Positions 46,632 to 57,339 of a stretch of DNA of 64,000 nt are shown here, in pieces. The stretch comes from Protea cynaroides (Eukaryota; Streptophyta; Magnoliopsida; Proteales; Proteaceae). The stretch spans positions 54,884,914-54,948,913 of the forward strand of contig CM053267.1 in NCBI GenBank assembly GCA_028583415.1, read 5' to 3'. Position 1 is the stretch's first letter. Each line of letters starts with the position of its first letter. The position numbers and the translations under genes were made by a program. Below the pieces are notes generated by a model. The model was given only the letters and a program-made list of their open reading frames with translations. It had not been told where the DNA came from and did no database searches.

Positions 46632-47655
46632 TGTAGAAATATATATTACAAAGTAAGTTTGAGACTAATACAGAGTTAGAGGGAAGAAAGAATATTTATT
46701 AATATTTATGTAAGTCAGAACACTTACAGAATTTTTGAAGTAATATCAACAGTATGGATAGGGCTGAGTCGTGCCACCGGTCACTATCCTTAAGATTAAT
46801 TCACTCCTTATGTGCAAAGAGTTCCCGTGAGATTAATCCCCAAGATAAAACAGCCCCGAAGTCGAAGCTTCTTTCACTTAGGTTGCACTCCAACAAGTAG
46901 TCTTCGTCAGAATCTCGACGGCTACAATGAACACTCAAACAGAAACCGAAATCGATTGATTTTGATAACTTAGAAAAAACAGAATAAGGCTGGAGGAGGG
47001 AGAGAGAGAGAGAGATGTGTACGGATACACTATTATTGTAACCTTCTGCTAATGGACTCTTCTTGTATTAATAGAAAAGAGGTCCTAAATCAAAGGGTAC
47101 GATGAAAAATTGTACCCATCCAACAGGTTGTGATGAAAGGGTGCGTCAGTAGAATAGATGATCCAGATTTAATCTCTCCAACGATCATAAAGATCAATGG
47201 TTGAGATTAAATTAATTCGAATTCATATCTATTCAAACGTATCTATTCAAATACGTCATGTCTCTATGTATTCAAATACGTAGAGACATATCCTTTCAAA
47301 AAAAAAAAAATCCAACGGAAGCACCCGCACCCGCACCTGCACCCACGCCCCGTCCGGCACGGCACGACTCGGCTTGGCGCGCGCGTGTGTGAAAAGAACC
47401 CCGGACCCCCCCGGACCCTTCCCTCTAGAGGCATCCTTTCATTTAAGGGCTCAAGATGTTATAGGTCATACAATACATATATACCTCCTCAATCATTCTT
47501 CTCCAAACAATATGAGACTAAAAACAAGTCCTACAAGCTATGCCAACAAAAAAATACAAGTGGGAAAATTTCCCTCCAAAACCAAAATCAGAAAATAGAG
47601 TTAAAATTTTGAAACTTTTTGATGTTTTTGTTTTTAAGACTCTAAAAACCCAACA
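46632..47655 (-). repeat. Copia-2 5' LTR
   Basis: 1024 bp. Only 37 nt separate its inner end from the gag ATG at 46594. The usual plant Copia primer-binding motif TGGTATCAGAGC is not there; the inner flank on the minus strand begins GTTCTTAAGATTAATTC. Confidence 0.93.
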
Positions 47656-47897
47656 TGCAGTCAAGCCAAGGACTACAAAGTGACTCATTTGAATAATCAT
47701 CTGCAAAACCAGTCTATTAATACAATAGATAAAAAAACAATGGTACTATATAACAAATTTATAAGCCACAAAACATGTAAGCCACATGTCACATATATAT
47801 ACCTCAAAATAGAGATAGAGATGCCCAAAGAGAATACATAAAAATAACATAGTAAACCTGTGTTGGGCCACACAAATCCAACAGTCTCCCACTTGGC

Positions 47898-50627
47898 CTA
47901 ACATAATCCCAAAGCCATTACATGTTTAGTAAATACACCAAAAGGTAAACCTTTTGTAAAGGGATCAACCAAGTTTGATTGAGATGACACTCTCAACACT
48001 ACCTCATTCTTCTTAATAACATCACAAATGTAATGATATCGACCTTCAATGTGCTTGGCCCGAGAATGACACTTTGGGACTTTGGTGATGGCTATCGCAG
48101 AATTATTATCACACAAAAGTGGAATAGTTTTTTTTTTCCATACAATCTACTATTAGTAATTCCAATAGAAACTTTTGAAGGTACACAGCTTCTTTAGCTA
48201 TCGTGTTCAATGCAATATATTCAACTTCCATAGTAGATTGCGTAATACATTCTTGCTTCTTGCTCTTTCAAACAATGCCTCTACCACAAAAAGTGAACAC
48301 AAAATCAGAGGTAGATTTTCTACTATCAACACATCGTTGATAATCAGAATCAGAATATCCAAGGATATTTAGATGATCAGAACAATAAGTCAATCTAAAG
48401 CCTTTTGTTTGCTTTAGATACTTCAGGATCCATTGAATAGCAATCCAATGCATTTTACCAGGACTACTCTGAAAACGACTGATCATGCTAACTGCAAACG
48501 CTATGTCTGACCGAGTACAGATCATAGCATACATCAAGCTCCCCACAGCAGAGGCATAAGGACACAATGAGTCATTCAATTTTTTTCTTTGTAGACTTAG
48601 GACTATCATTTTGAAAAATTGGTCTGAGATAATTATAAGGAATTTGTTCTCCCATACAATCAGTCATGTGGAACCTCGTTAGCATTGTATCAATATATTT
48701 CTCTTGAGACAAGCTTAGTTTTCTTTGTTGACGGTCTCGTTCAATTTTGATACCCAGAATATAAGAAGCTTCACCCAAGTCTTTCATTTCAAATGTGGTA
48801 AATAACCATTGTTTCACTTTCATCTGATAAAGTTCAAAATCAAAATATGCAACCAAAGCCAACACAGCACGCACTGATTGTATCCTTACTACTAGTGAAA
48901 AAGTTTCATTATAATCAACACCATATTCTTGAGTGTAGCCCTTAGCTACAAGTCTAGCTTTGAACTTCTCAACATTTCCATGCATATCCTTCTTTCTTTT
49001 GAATATCCACTTGCAACCAACAACTTTAGTGCTCACAGGCCTATCAATCAATCTCTACACACCATTCTTATGCATAGATTTGATTTCTTCATTCATAGCA
49101 CTAATCCATTGTTGATAATCAACATCTGACATAGCTTGTGAATAAGTAATAGGATCATCGACAACTTCATAAATGGTCACTCTTTCATATGATTCTCCCA
49201 AATACACATAATAATCTGATATGGCTAGAGCTTTTGATATCCTTCCACTTCTTCTTAAGGGCTCAAAATATTGCTTATCTTGATTGATATTCGAAGAAAT
49301 TATAGGAGTTGAGGACTCCTTAATGACAGAGACTTGATGACCTCCATTAGTGTCTACTAACTCCTCCAAAACACTTTTATCAACATCATCAGAACTCCCA
49401 CTATTAAATCGATCTTCTAAGAATGTCACAAATCTGCTTTCTAGTATCATTCTATCCTTAAGATCATATAATCCGTATCCTTTGGAGCGATGAGGATACC
49501 CAACCATGACACACCTTTTGGTTTTTTATAGTAATTTATTTCTATTTGGGTCAGGAATCAAAACATGAGCAATACAGCCCTAAACCTGAATATGAGCAAC
49601 ACTTGCTTGCTTACCATAAAATAATTCATATGGGATAGAATTTACTACTTTGGTGGGAACTCTATTTAAAATATGCATTGCTGCATATAATGCCTCTCCC
49701 CAAAAAAAAGTTGGCAAATTAGCTATTGCCATCATTGATCGAACCATATCTAACAAAGTCCGATTTCGTCTTTCTGTAATTCCATTAGCCTCTGGAGTAT
49801 GAGGTGGAGTACGAAAATGTTTCATACCATTTTCAAGACAATACAACTCAAAATCATTAGACATATATTCTCCACCTCGATCTGAATTTAGTGACTTAAT
49901 CACTTGTCCAGTCATCTTTTCAGCCTCAAGACGAAATGATTTGAAAAACTCCAAAGCCTCAGACTTATGTTTCAACAGATGTACAAAACCAAATCTAGAA
50001 AAGTCATCAGTGAAAGTAATAAAATAACGAAAGCCATCTCTTGCACTAATGCTCATAGGTCCACATACATCTGTATAAACCTTTTCTAACACATGAGCAC
50101 ATCTTTCACCTTTTGTATAGGATTTTTTTGGTCATTTTATCAGAAATACAACTTTCACAAATAGAAAATTTTTCTAAAGTCATTCTAGTCAAAACGCCAG
50201 AATTAATCAATCTGCTAATTCTATTTATATTGATATGTCCCAATCTCAAATGCCAAAGATAAGTAGCATTATCTTTTATATCAAGTTCAACATTGCATAT
50301 AACATTACCACATAATTGCACTTGATACATATTGTTATTTCTAAAACCATGCAACATAACTTTATGATTTTTCTTCATTAAAAACCTTCCATTATCAAAA
50401 TAAAATTCATATCCAAGCTTTTCCAACATTGAAATAGATAACAAGTTTCTTCTAAGACTAGGTGCATACAAACATTCAACTAAATCAAAATTTGTTCCAT
50501 CATTCAGCTTCAATTCAAAAACTCTAACTCCTTCAGCCTGCGCCTTATCATCATTTCCCATGTAAATGAAACTAGTACTATCACTTATTCTTTTGAGTTC
50601 CTTGAACCCCTTGGCCTTGCTTTCCAC
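47898..50627 (-). pseudogene. Copia-3 pol remnant
   Basis: Pre-integrase domain (WHLRLGHIN, CESC) at 50627-50106. Integrase core at 50092-49580 with VYTDVCGPM, NSDRGGEY and PEANGITERRNR. RT at 49051-48268, in which the sequence jumps from LYQMKVK to [15 protein letters not shown], so the central RT including YVDD is deleted. The RNase H end at 48116-47898 reads CDNNSAIAITK and LVDPFTKG. It is broken by several frameshifts and is non-functional. Confidence 0.9.
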
Positions 50628-50633
50628 CAGATT

Positions 50634-51076
50634 TTAAGAAAGAAGAGCATTGAGCCTTCTTATGTCCAGACTTCTGATTAAAAAATAACAAACTATCTGT
50701 CTGGATTTAAATTCAACATCTTGTCTTACTTTGGTGCCCTTCTTCTTTTGTAAATCTTGTTTTTTCTTTACAAACCTTTTCTTCTTCTGATATTTCATTT
50801 CATGTTTTGGCTTATCTGCATTCCCATCAATGGCATTGATCACAAAATTCTTCTTTCTTAACTTAGCATCTTCATGACCAGTGACTTTAGATAAGAAATC
50901 ATCAACAGTTCAATCCAAATCAGACACAAAATAAATTTGTCTTACAGTTTCATAAGAATTAGGCAAAAAAGATAAAATAGTAGATATCATAGTTTTCTCA
51001 TCAACAGACCTTCCTTGTAGGCCTAACTCATCAGCAATGACAATCATGTTGTTTACATGCTCTCTGGCATCCCCTC
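50634..51076 (-). pseudogene. Copia-3 gag C-terminal remnant
   Basis: REHVNNMIVIADELGLQGR and FLPNSYETVRQ at 51076-50910 are capsid-type text of Copia gag. A lysine-rich segment (50843-50700) corresponds to the nucleocapsid region, but no complete zinc knuckle remains. Confidence 0.75.
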
Positions 51077-51300
51077 TGTCACACCCCAATTCCACACTGT
51101 TCAGAATGGTGTGATGAACCGCTAAATAAACAACGGCTCAACCAGGATCTCAAATAGGCTATCCCCGCGTTATCCAAACTTTACACGCATCCACAATCAT
51201 AATCAGAGTAATACACAATAGCGAAAAATTTATAAATAATATGAACTGAGAACTAAGATGATATCCATAAATAATAGAAAATTATTCTGTGTTTAACTGA
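51077..51300 (-). mobile_element. Fragment of the long-LTR family (third copy)
   Basis: Begins tgtcacaccccaattcc, the same terminus as 1338-3690 (reverse complement) and 5450-7620. It continues through caggatctcaa and ataatcagagtaata-type matches for about 220 bp before joining TNL-2 intron sequence. It stops before the exon-like ORF of the family would be reached. Confidence 0.7.
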
Positions 51301-51347
51301 GACATAAATATTTAGATACTAAATTTGTAGTGAGAGTGCAGTCTTAC

Positions 51348-51826
51348 CTAATATTTGCATCTCCCTTGAGTGGCCATCCCTTTAGATTCCCCACCTCTTT
51401 CAAAGCATTCTTCCAACCATCTACAATAGCAGTGGACTTACAGTTCTTTTGGTGTTTTTGAAATGGTCCCTTAAAGCTTCCAGTCTGATTTTGAACATCC
51501 CGTGACTCGACATCGATGAATATTGGTAGAATAGTTTGACCGTTTGATATATGACAATTCTATATCTCAGCAAGTTCCAATAGACAGTATTTGCTTTCCG
51601 CATAGCGTTTAGAAAAGACAGGAATCGAGATTTTGGACCCTCGTATTGCTCTTAGAAGCGATGGACAAATCTTTTCCCCTACCAAGAGTTCTTCCTCGTC
51701 TACGAAAGTGTTGATTCCATCTCTTTTTACAGCCTCATGAAGCAGATAAACAAAGTTGTTACGAGTATCTACACCTCTGAAATTGATAAATACATCATAA
51801 CAAGAATTATCTGATGATGAAGCCAT
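51348..51826 (-). pseudogene. TNL-2 TIR exon with premature stop
   Basis: Colinear with TNL-1 exon 1. ATG at 51826 begins MASSSDNSCYDVFINFRG, and the exon ends at the same donor (TTAG/GTAAGA). A TAG at 51560-51562 replaces the Trp after LLELAEI, cutting the product at 88 residues, just after the catalytic-type Glu. Beyond it the frame stays open to the donor. No NB-ARC or LRR follows; the intron is joined to retrotransposon sequence. Length 479 nt against 509, because ten leader residues are missing. Most likely a pseudogene; a truncated TIR peptide is a remote alternative. Confidence 0.85.
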
Positions 51827-52690
51827 AGAATTGCAGTGCTAGAGATATTGGAATGCTCTCTCTTCTCTTTGCTTGTTTCTCTTATGGAACCAACAATAGC
51901 ACTACTAACTGGAAAGTTCAATTTGAAGTTCTCAAATGAAATAAGTAGGAGGGGCATCCAGCTCAAAGTGGATTTGTTTTTCCTTGCGCTCTTTCATGGT
52001 TTTGTCTACATGTTTTTAATAAATTTGAGTGGACCGGCGACGCATGCCTGACTCTCGAATCTCGATAAAGTTGGTCAATATGATGGTCCCCATTGTTCAA
52101 TTTATTATTAGAAAAATACCAGTTCTAAAAACGATAAATATAATTTATCCCGATGATAAATTTATTTTATTGTTTTTTTAATGGGTAGCTTTACCTTTCA
52201 CCCTCTCAAATCTTTCTCCAATAATTTATGCTTTGGCATGCTCATGTTTCTTGAATAAATAAAGGCTCTGTAATGCATTCAAATCCTTTTCTCCTTGAGA
52301 TTCTGAAGAGGGATTTGCATGGATGGCCGACATTTGGGGTTTAGATTTACCTGAACCTTCCGTATGAGAAGACACTGAGTCGACAAACTGAATTGAAAGA
52401 GGGTGTCGGTTTGATGGAGAATTCAGATTCACCTGAACCCTACGTGTCGATCATCCAGCAGATGTCTCGCTCGTCGTGAATCACTGGGAAAAAAATATGT
52501 AAATCCCAGCAACGCATGTGAATGATGGTTGTTTTTTCTTTCCCCCATCTAAACGGTCTGTGTTGAATGAGAAAATGTGTTTTTTTTTTTTTTCTCTGAT
52601 CCTGACTCTCCTCCAACTTCTCTCTCTCTTGCACGATAACTTAATCAATTGTTTTTTTTTTCTTTTTATCAAGAAAATACATTGAAATTG
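51827..52690 (-). other. TNL-2 upstream flank module
   Basis: Aligns with 30534-31200 upstream of TNL-1, which shows that the duplication included promoter sequence. It is interrupted by the fold-back MITE at 52279-52508. No ORF of its own. Confidence 0.7.
52279..52508. mobile_element. Fold-back MITE, family F (copy 2)
   Basis: Imperfect inverted repeat through the whole element (gattcagattcacctgaacc; gtgtcggtttgatggag). The flanks gtaatgcat and gcaacgcat match at 7 of 9 positions. The unoccupied site is seen upstream of TNL-1 near 30990 (gcaatgcatttgaaag). Confidence 0.55.
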
Positions 52691-52703
52691 ATAATATACA
52701 ATA

Positions 52704-53500
52704 GGATAATTGACACATATCACCCCTGTACTTTAATCCGATTTCAAATAATTTAATAAGTTACTAAACCGGACGAGTTACCCCCTGGTTCAACCATTCT
52801 TAAACAAAGAGAGTAAATATACAATTTTACCCCTTGGTCCAACCATTCTTGATTTTTTCCTCTTTCCTTTCCTTTGTTCTTCTTCCTCTCCCGACTGAAA
52901 GAGAAAACCGAAGGAAAAAAGCAAAGAAGTCGATTGAAGGAGAAAGATGTCGATTGAAGGAAACGAAGACTGAGAAGACAGAAGACCTGAGGCGTTGGAA
53001 GATCGTAAAATCTCGCCGAAAAATCAGAATTTGTTTCCAGTTGTTCTTGCGGTAAGTTGACGATATCGTTTCCTTTCTTAGGCAACGACAACGAAATCCC
53101 ATTCTACATCCATTAAAGACTGAGACGGCGGCGAATTCGATAATGCCAACATGGCCAGCGACGGTACTAATGTCTTGCCGGTTCAGTTGTAGAAAACCCA
53201 CTGCGTCGCCTTGGTTCTTCTCTTCATTCGGGAGCACTTGATATCCACTTTCGTATGAGTATTTATATTTTTTTGACAGTCGTCGTAGTTGCCGGAGAAG
53301 AAGAAGAATTTGCTTCAAAGCAACCTGCAACCTGCAAAGGGTATTTTCGTCATATTCAAGAGAATAAATAGGTTAAACTGTAAGACTCGATTGGTTCGTC
53401 AATATGGTGTAAATTAAAGGGTGGTATTCGTCCGGTTCAGCAACTTATTAAATTATCTAGAATCGGGTTAAAGTACAAGGGTTGTATGTGTCAATTACCC
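52704..53500. mobile_element. Non-autonomous Mutator-like element with 9-bp TSD
   Basis: Long terminal inverted repeats: ggataattgacacatatcac at the left, and at the right, reversed, gggtaattgacacatacaac. Similarity continues for about 70 bp. A perfect 9-bp TSD, tatacaata, lies at 52695-52703 and 53501-53509. The 797-bp interior includes a 167-codon minus-strand ORF (52827-53330) and overlapping ORFs, none with a known domain. It may contain captured host sequence. No transposase. Confidence 0.82.
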
Positions 53501-53707
53501 TATACAATATGACCGTTGTCGATTTAATGGTATTGGTTGCAATACTGAATACCGATTGCTAAAATTCAACTTGAGATAATGATAATCGATTATATTTTTA
53601 ATTATTTTTTTATATTTTCAGTTTCTTTCATCTCGGACTTGATTTTATTCTTTAAGACAATTTTTTTTAATTTAACATTGTCTTACCATTTATTTACTTA
53701 GCGGCAT

Positions 53708-53950
53708 GGATCCCTATTCTCTTTTTCCAGTGGTTTTAGGAGGACAGTGGTCATCTCATCCGGATGACAAACACGTGGCTTTCGGTGAATCCAAGGCCCA
53801 TGTTCGAGCTGATACCCAATTAATAAGCCAAATCGACAGGGGGTGTCAACTCGAACGTGAGTCTCGGATTCACCCGAAAGCTACGTGTTGGCCATCCGTA
53901 TGAGGTTGCTGTGCCCTCCCAGAACCATTGGGAGGAGATGATGTGAATCC
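53708..53950. mobile_element. Fold-back MITE, family F (copy 3)
   Basis: Inverted arms meet near 53830 (gttcgagctgatacc / ggtgtcaactcgaac). The flanks tagcggcat (53699-53707) and tagcgggat (53951-53959) form a 9-bp TSD with one mismatch. An unoccupied related site (agcggcatccacctcac) is present near 56927. Confidence 0.75.
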
Positions 53951-54307
53951 TAGCGGGATCCACCTCAGAATGGATTCTTTTTTCTTGCGTCTTTCTAAGA
54001 TTCTGAATACTTTTTTTCGTAAAAAATGGTTCGATGCAGGAATGCTCTCTATATTTGCTTGTTTATATTTTCTATTATGAAGCCAATAAAGGAATTCAAA
54101 TCGTCTCCAATCATCCAAGGACTGGAGTGAAGTAGGTATGCCTATAAATACATCGATAAGTGTACCTGATTAACTCCAATTACTAGATTGAAGATTAAAA
54201 ACGATTTTTTTTCCAATAAAATAAGCGGTGGAAGTTCCATTTGAAATTTCCAAAATGAAATAATTAAGGAGAGGCGTTGATTAATGGCATCCTACCCATT
54301 GTCCATT

Positions 54308-54523
54308 GGATCCGCATCGTCTCCTCCCAATGGTCTGGGAGGACAGTGGCAATCTTTTTCGGATAGTTGCCACGTGGCTCTCGGTGAATCCGAGACTCAC
54401 GTCCAAGTCGACACCTAGCCGACAAGCCAAGCTGACAGAAGGGAGTCGACTTAGACGTAGGTCTTAGATTCACTGAGAGCCACATGATCTCCCAAAATGA
54501 CTGAGAGGAGACGATGTGAATCC
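54308..54523. mobile_element. Fold-back MITE, family F (copy 4)
   Basis: Runs from ggatccgcatcgtctcctcc to gaggagacgatgtgaatcc; the arms pair along the whole length. The flanks ttgtccatt and ttatctatt match at 7 of 9 positions. Confidence 0.7.
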
Positions 54524-54886
54524 TTATCTATTACTTTTTTTATTGCAACCTTTTAGGATTCTACATACCTTTTGATAAAGTTGGAAATTGGGTGGACGCA
54601 TGTGCCTGACATTCCATAAAGAATATAGAAAAAACATATTGTTCAAATATATTGTTCTTGTGCTCTTTTATGATTTTGTCTCCCTTCTTTGATATGAAAG
54701 TGGGTGGACGCATGCTTTGAGTCTCGACAAAATTGGCCAATGTCATTGTTCATATTCTTCAATTTATTATTAAAAATACCAATAAAAAGCGAAAAATATA
54801 ATCTATCTCAAATATAAATTTATTTTATTCTTTTTCTAATGGATAACTATACCTCTCAAGAGACTCACATCCTTAAATATTACTTT

Positions 54887-55489
54887 TGTTGAGTTTGGTG
54901 TCTTGTATCCTATAGGTCCATATGATTATTGGATTTATATTTATATTTGGATTTAGGTTTACTATATGTACAAGGTAAATCAATAATTATATGAGGATTA
55001 GAGTGTTTAGATTTTTTATAAATTATCTCTGTGTGGAAAATCTAGATAAAATTGGTCTAAAAGATGAGATAAGTATATCAGATAGAATGTCGATAAGGGC
55101 TGACAGATGACATAAGTTTGTCAGTGAAGAGTTTACAATATTTCTTAGGAATAAAGATTTCTCTTTGCTCTGATGGATATAGGCATCTCACAATAGATTC
55201 AAATCGTCTCATCCCTGAGATTTGGGAGGCGTGGTGGCGACCCCATTGGATGGTCGTCATGTGGAGGTCGGATAAATCCGACCCCTCCGTTCGAACCGAC
55301 AAGCCGAGCCAACAAGAGAGTGTCAGCTCGAATGGAGGGGTCGGATTCATCCAACCCCCACATGGCGACCATCCAATGGGGTCGCCGCCACGCCTCTCGC
55401 ATCTCAGGGATAAGACGATTTGGATCCTCTCACAATGGAGTATTGAACCACGTTAAATTTTCTTGTCTATGTGTTTTTCATTCCTAACA
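54887..55489 (+). mobile_element. Solo Copia-type LTR with TSD ACTTT, carrying a nested MITE
   Basis: Starts TGTTGAGTTTGGTGTC and ends TTTTTCATTCCTAACA, with a perfect 5-bp TSD, actttt's first five bases acttt, at 54882-54886 and 55490-55494. The unoccupied module sequence (aaatctaactttaatttt) is visible near 58458. Without the MITE the LTR is about 361 bp. The segment tattgaaccacgttaaattt near its end is typical of Copia LTRs. Confidence 0.8.
55195..55427. mobile_element. Fold-back MITE, family F-like, nested in the solo LTR
   Basis: A long, almost perfect inverted repeat with arms containing caccccattggatgg-type text (gcgaccccattggatggtcg / cgaccatccaatggggtcgc). A perfect 9-bp TSD, tctcacaat, lies at 55186-55194 and 55428-55436. 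The ends agattcaaatcgtctc / gacgatttggatcc match the rest of family F. The high arm identity implies a young insertion. Confidence 0.85.
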
Positions 55490-55827
55490 ACTTTAATTTT
55501 ATGTTTTCAGATGCTCATGTGTCTTGAATTAAAAAGCATCCTGTAATACAAGTGAAAGATGTTTGTTTTCTCTCTTCCCCCATTAAATGTTCTGTGTTGG
55601 ATATGAAGATTTTTTTTTTCTTCACTTTTGGGTCTCCTTCAAAGTCTCTCTGGCTTGCACGATAACTTAGACAATTGTTTTTTCTTTTCTCAAGAAAATA
55701 TATTGAAAATCCATGAAAGAAGTAGTGTGAATGTGTATAATATGACTGTTGTCCATTTAATGGTATTTCATACAAGAGCCAAATTTGTAAAATGATATTG
55801 ACTGTAATATTGAATACTGGTTGCTAA

Positions 55828-56662
55828 GGGTCTATTTCATAAAACTTTTACTTTTGGATTCTATGAATTCTGATTCTCAGGGAGTCATTTTGGAATAGAA
55901 ATGCGTTTGATAAGTCTGGTTAGATTCCAACTCCCACAGAATAAGACGGATTCAGAATGGCTTCAGAATCTATAATTTTGGAGTCATAAATATTTGCTCC
56001 AAATTGTTGTATCAAATTTTTGAGAGAAAAAAAAAATCGATTCTCACATAATTCTCACTAGACCACCAACATTACCACGACCACCGTCGCCACCACCCAC
56101 CACAACCACCACCACCCACTACCCACCACTACCTACCACCGACCACCACCACCACCATCGCCGCCGTTGTAGGCACCACCATCACCACCATTGCTGCCGT
56201 TGCAGGCACCACCACCACCACTGCCATCACCATAACCACCACATAGCCACCGCCACTATCACCACTGCCACCACCACCACTGCCATCACCATAACCACCA
56301 CACCGTCACCGCCACCACCATCACTGCCACCACCAACCACCACCACCACCAACCACCACCACCACCAGCACCACCACCGCCACCACCGTCGCCGCCACCT
56401 CTACCACCATAGCCAACACCACCACCACCACTCACCACCCACCACCACCACTGCCACCACCCACCACTATTATGACTATTTTTCTAAACTTCGATTAGGG
56501 GAATAGTGTGTTATCAAACATGTTTTTAATCCAAAGATACTCTGAAATCCATTTCAAAATTATGTTATCAAACCTGTTAATAATCCTGAAGTAGCCTGGA
56601 GTAGAATCCAAATTTGAACCAGAATCCAAAAATTCAGAAACAGAAATTTATCAAACGGGTCC
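55828..56662. mobile_element. PIF/Harbinger-type MITE filled with CCA repeats (copy 2)
   Basis: Ends gggtctatttcataaa and, reversed, ggacccgtttgataaa. TSD TAA at 55825-55827 and 56663-56665. The empty site ggttgctaaaaatccaac is present in a paralogous module near 58785. The interior (about 56065-56465) is an imperfect ccaccaccg array, as in 18457-19193. Confidence 0.82.
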
Positions 56663-56665
56663 TAA

Positions 56666-57339
56666 AAATCCCAACTTTAATAATGGTAATCTATTTTATT
56701 TTTAATTATTTATTTTATATCTTCTTGTTTTTTGGGTAATTATTTATTTTAAATCTTCGCTTTCTTTCATCTCTGATTTGATTTTGTTCTTTTCGCATAA
56801 ATTTGATCATTTTTTTTTTTATTTTACATTGTCTTACAATTGATGGCTTCCTCCTCACAATGGGACTCTTTTTTCGTGTGTCCTTCGAAGATTCCTTTTC
56901 ACATTATCTTACAATTTATTTATTAAGCGGCATCCACCTCACAATGGTTTCCTTTTTCTTACGTCTTTTCAGGATTCTATATATCTTTCTCATAAAAATG
57001 GGTTATACTTGACATTTTATAAAATTGGTCAATATAGTTATATTGAACAATTTATCATCAAAAAAACAATAGATTTAATTAAGGATAGTCGATGTAGTTG
57101 TTAATTTTAAGGTACTCTCTATGCTTGATAAATAGGTCAGGAATAGTATAAATAATTTACCTAAAAAATTATATGGAATGTCTTTGTGGGACAAAATTTA
57201 CTTCCTGGCTAAAATTTTTCTATTATCAGGTTTCATGATCCAATTAAATGGTATTTTAAAAAATACAAAAACTTAATAAAGAAATTATAAACCTGTGAAA
57301 AAAAAAAAAACCAAATTCTAATTCGATGCAAAGGAAACC
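56666..57339. other. TNL-flank derived stretch without gene
   Basis: Contains module words (cctcacaatgg, ttttcaggattctata, aaattggtcaatat). No supported ORF. Confidence 0.45.

Larger units (their letters stand above)
40987..47655 (-). mobile_element. Complete Copia retrotransposon (Copia-2) with LTRs and TSD
   Basis: A 6669-bp element with two LTRs (40987-42054, 46632-47655), both TG...CA on the minus strand (TGTTGGGTTTTTAGAG ... TTTCTACA or TTTTTACA). A perfect TSD, tgcag, lies at 40982-40986 and 47656-47660. A polypurine tract (TTGTGGGGGAAT on the minus strand) abuts the 3' LTR. Domain order gag, protease, integrase, RT, RNase H defines Copia. The coding region carries stops and frameshifts, so it cannot move on its own. 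It is inserted in the LTR of Copia-3. Confidence 0.95.
47661..51076 (-). mobile_element. Decayed Copia retrotransposon (Copia-3), host of Copia-2
   Basis: Minus-strand Copia with part of its 3' LTR (47661-47883, starting TGTTGGATTTGTGTGGCCC), polypurine tract (ggccaagtgggagac, minus strand), RNase H, RT, integrase and a gag end. Its left portion is cut by the Copia-2 insertion, and its right end stops inside gag at 51076, where a fragment of the long-LTR family begins. The 5' LTR is missing. Confidence 0.88.
54040..55825 (-). repeat. TNL-flank module copy without TIR exon
   Basis: Shows the same landmarks as 30534-31200 (tttgcttgtttat, gtggacgcatg, atgctcatgtgtcttgaatta, tctccttcaaagtctctctgg). 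It is broken by a MITE (54308-54523) and a solo LTR (54887-55489). No TIR coding sequence adjoins it. Confidence 0.6.

Noticed and set aside
55118..55170. LQYFLGIKI, resembling a Copia RT motif
   Set aside because: It lies inside a solo LTR defined by TG...CA and a 5-bp TSD; no other RT sequence surrounds it, so the match is likely chance.
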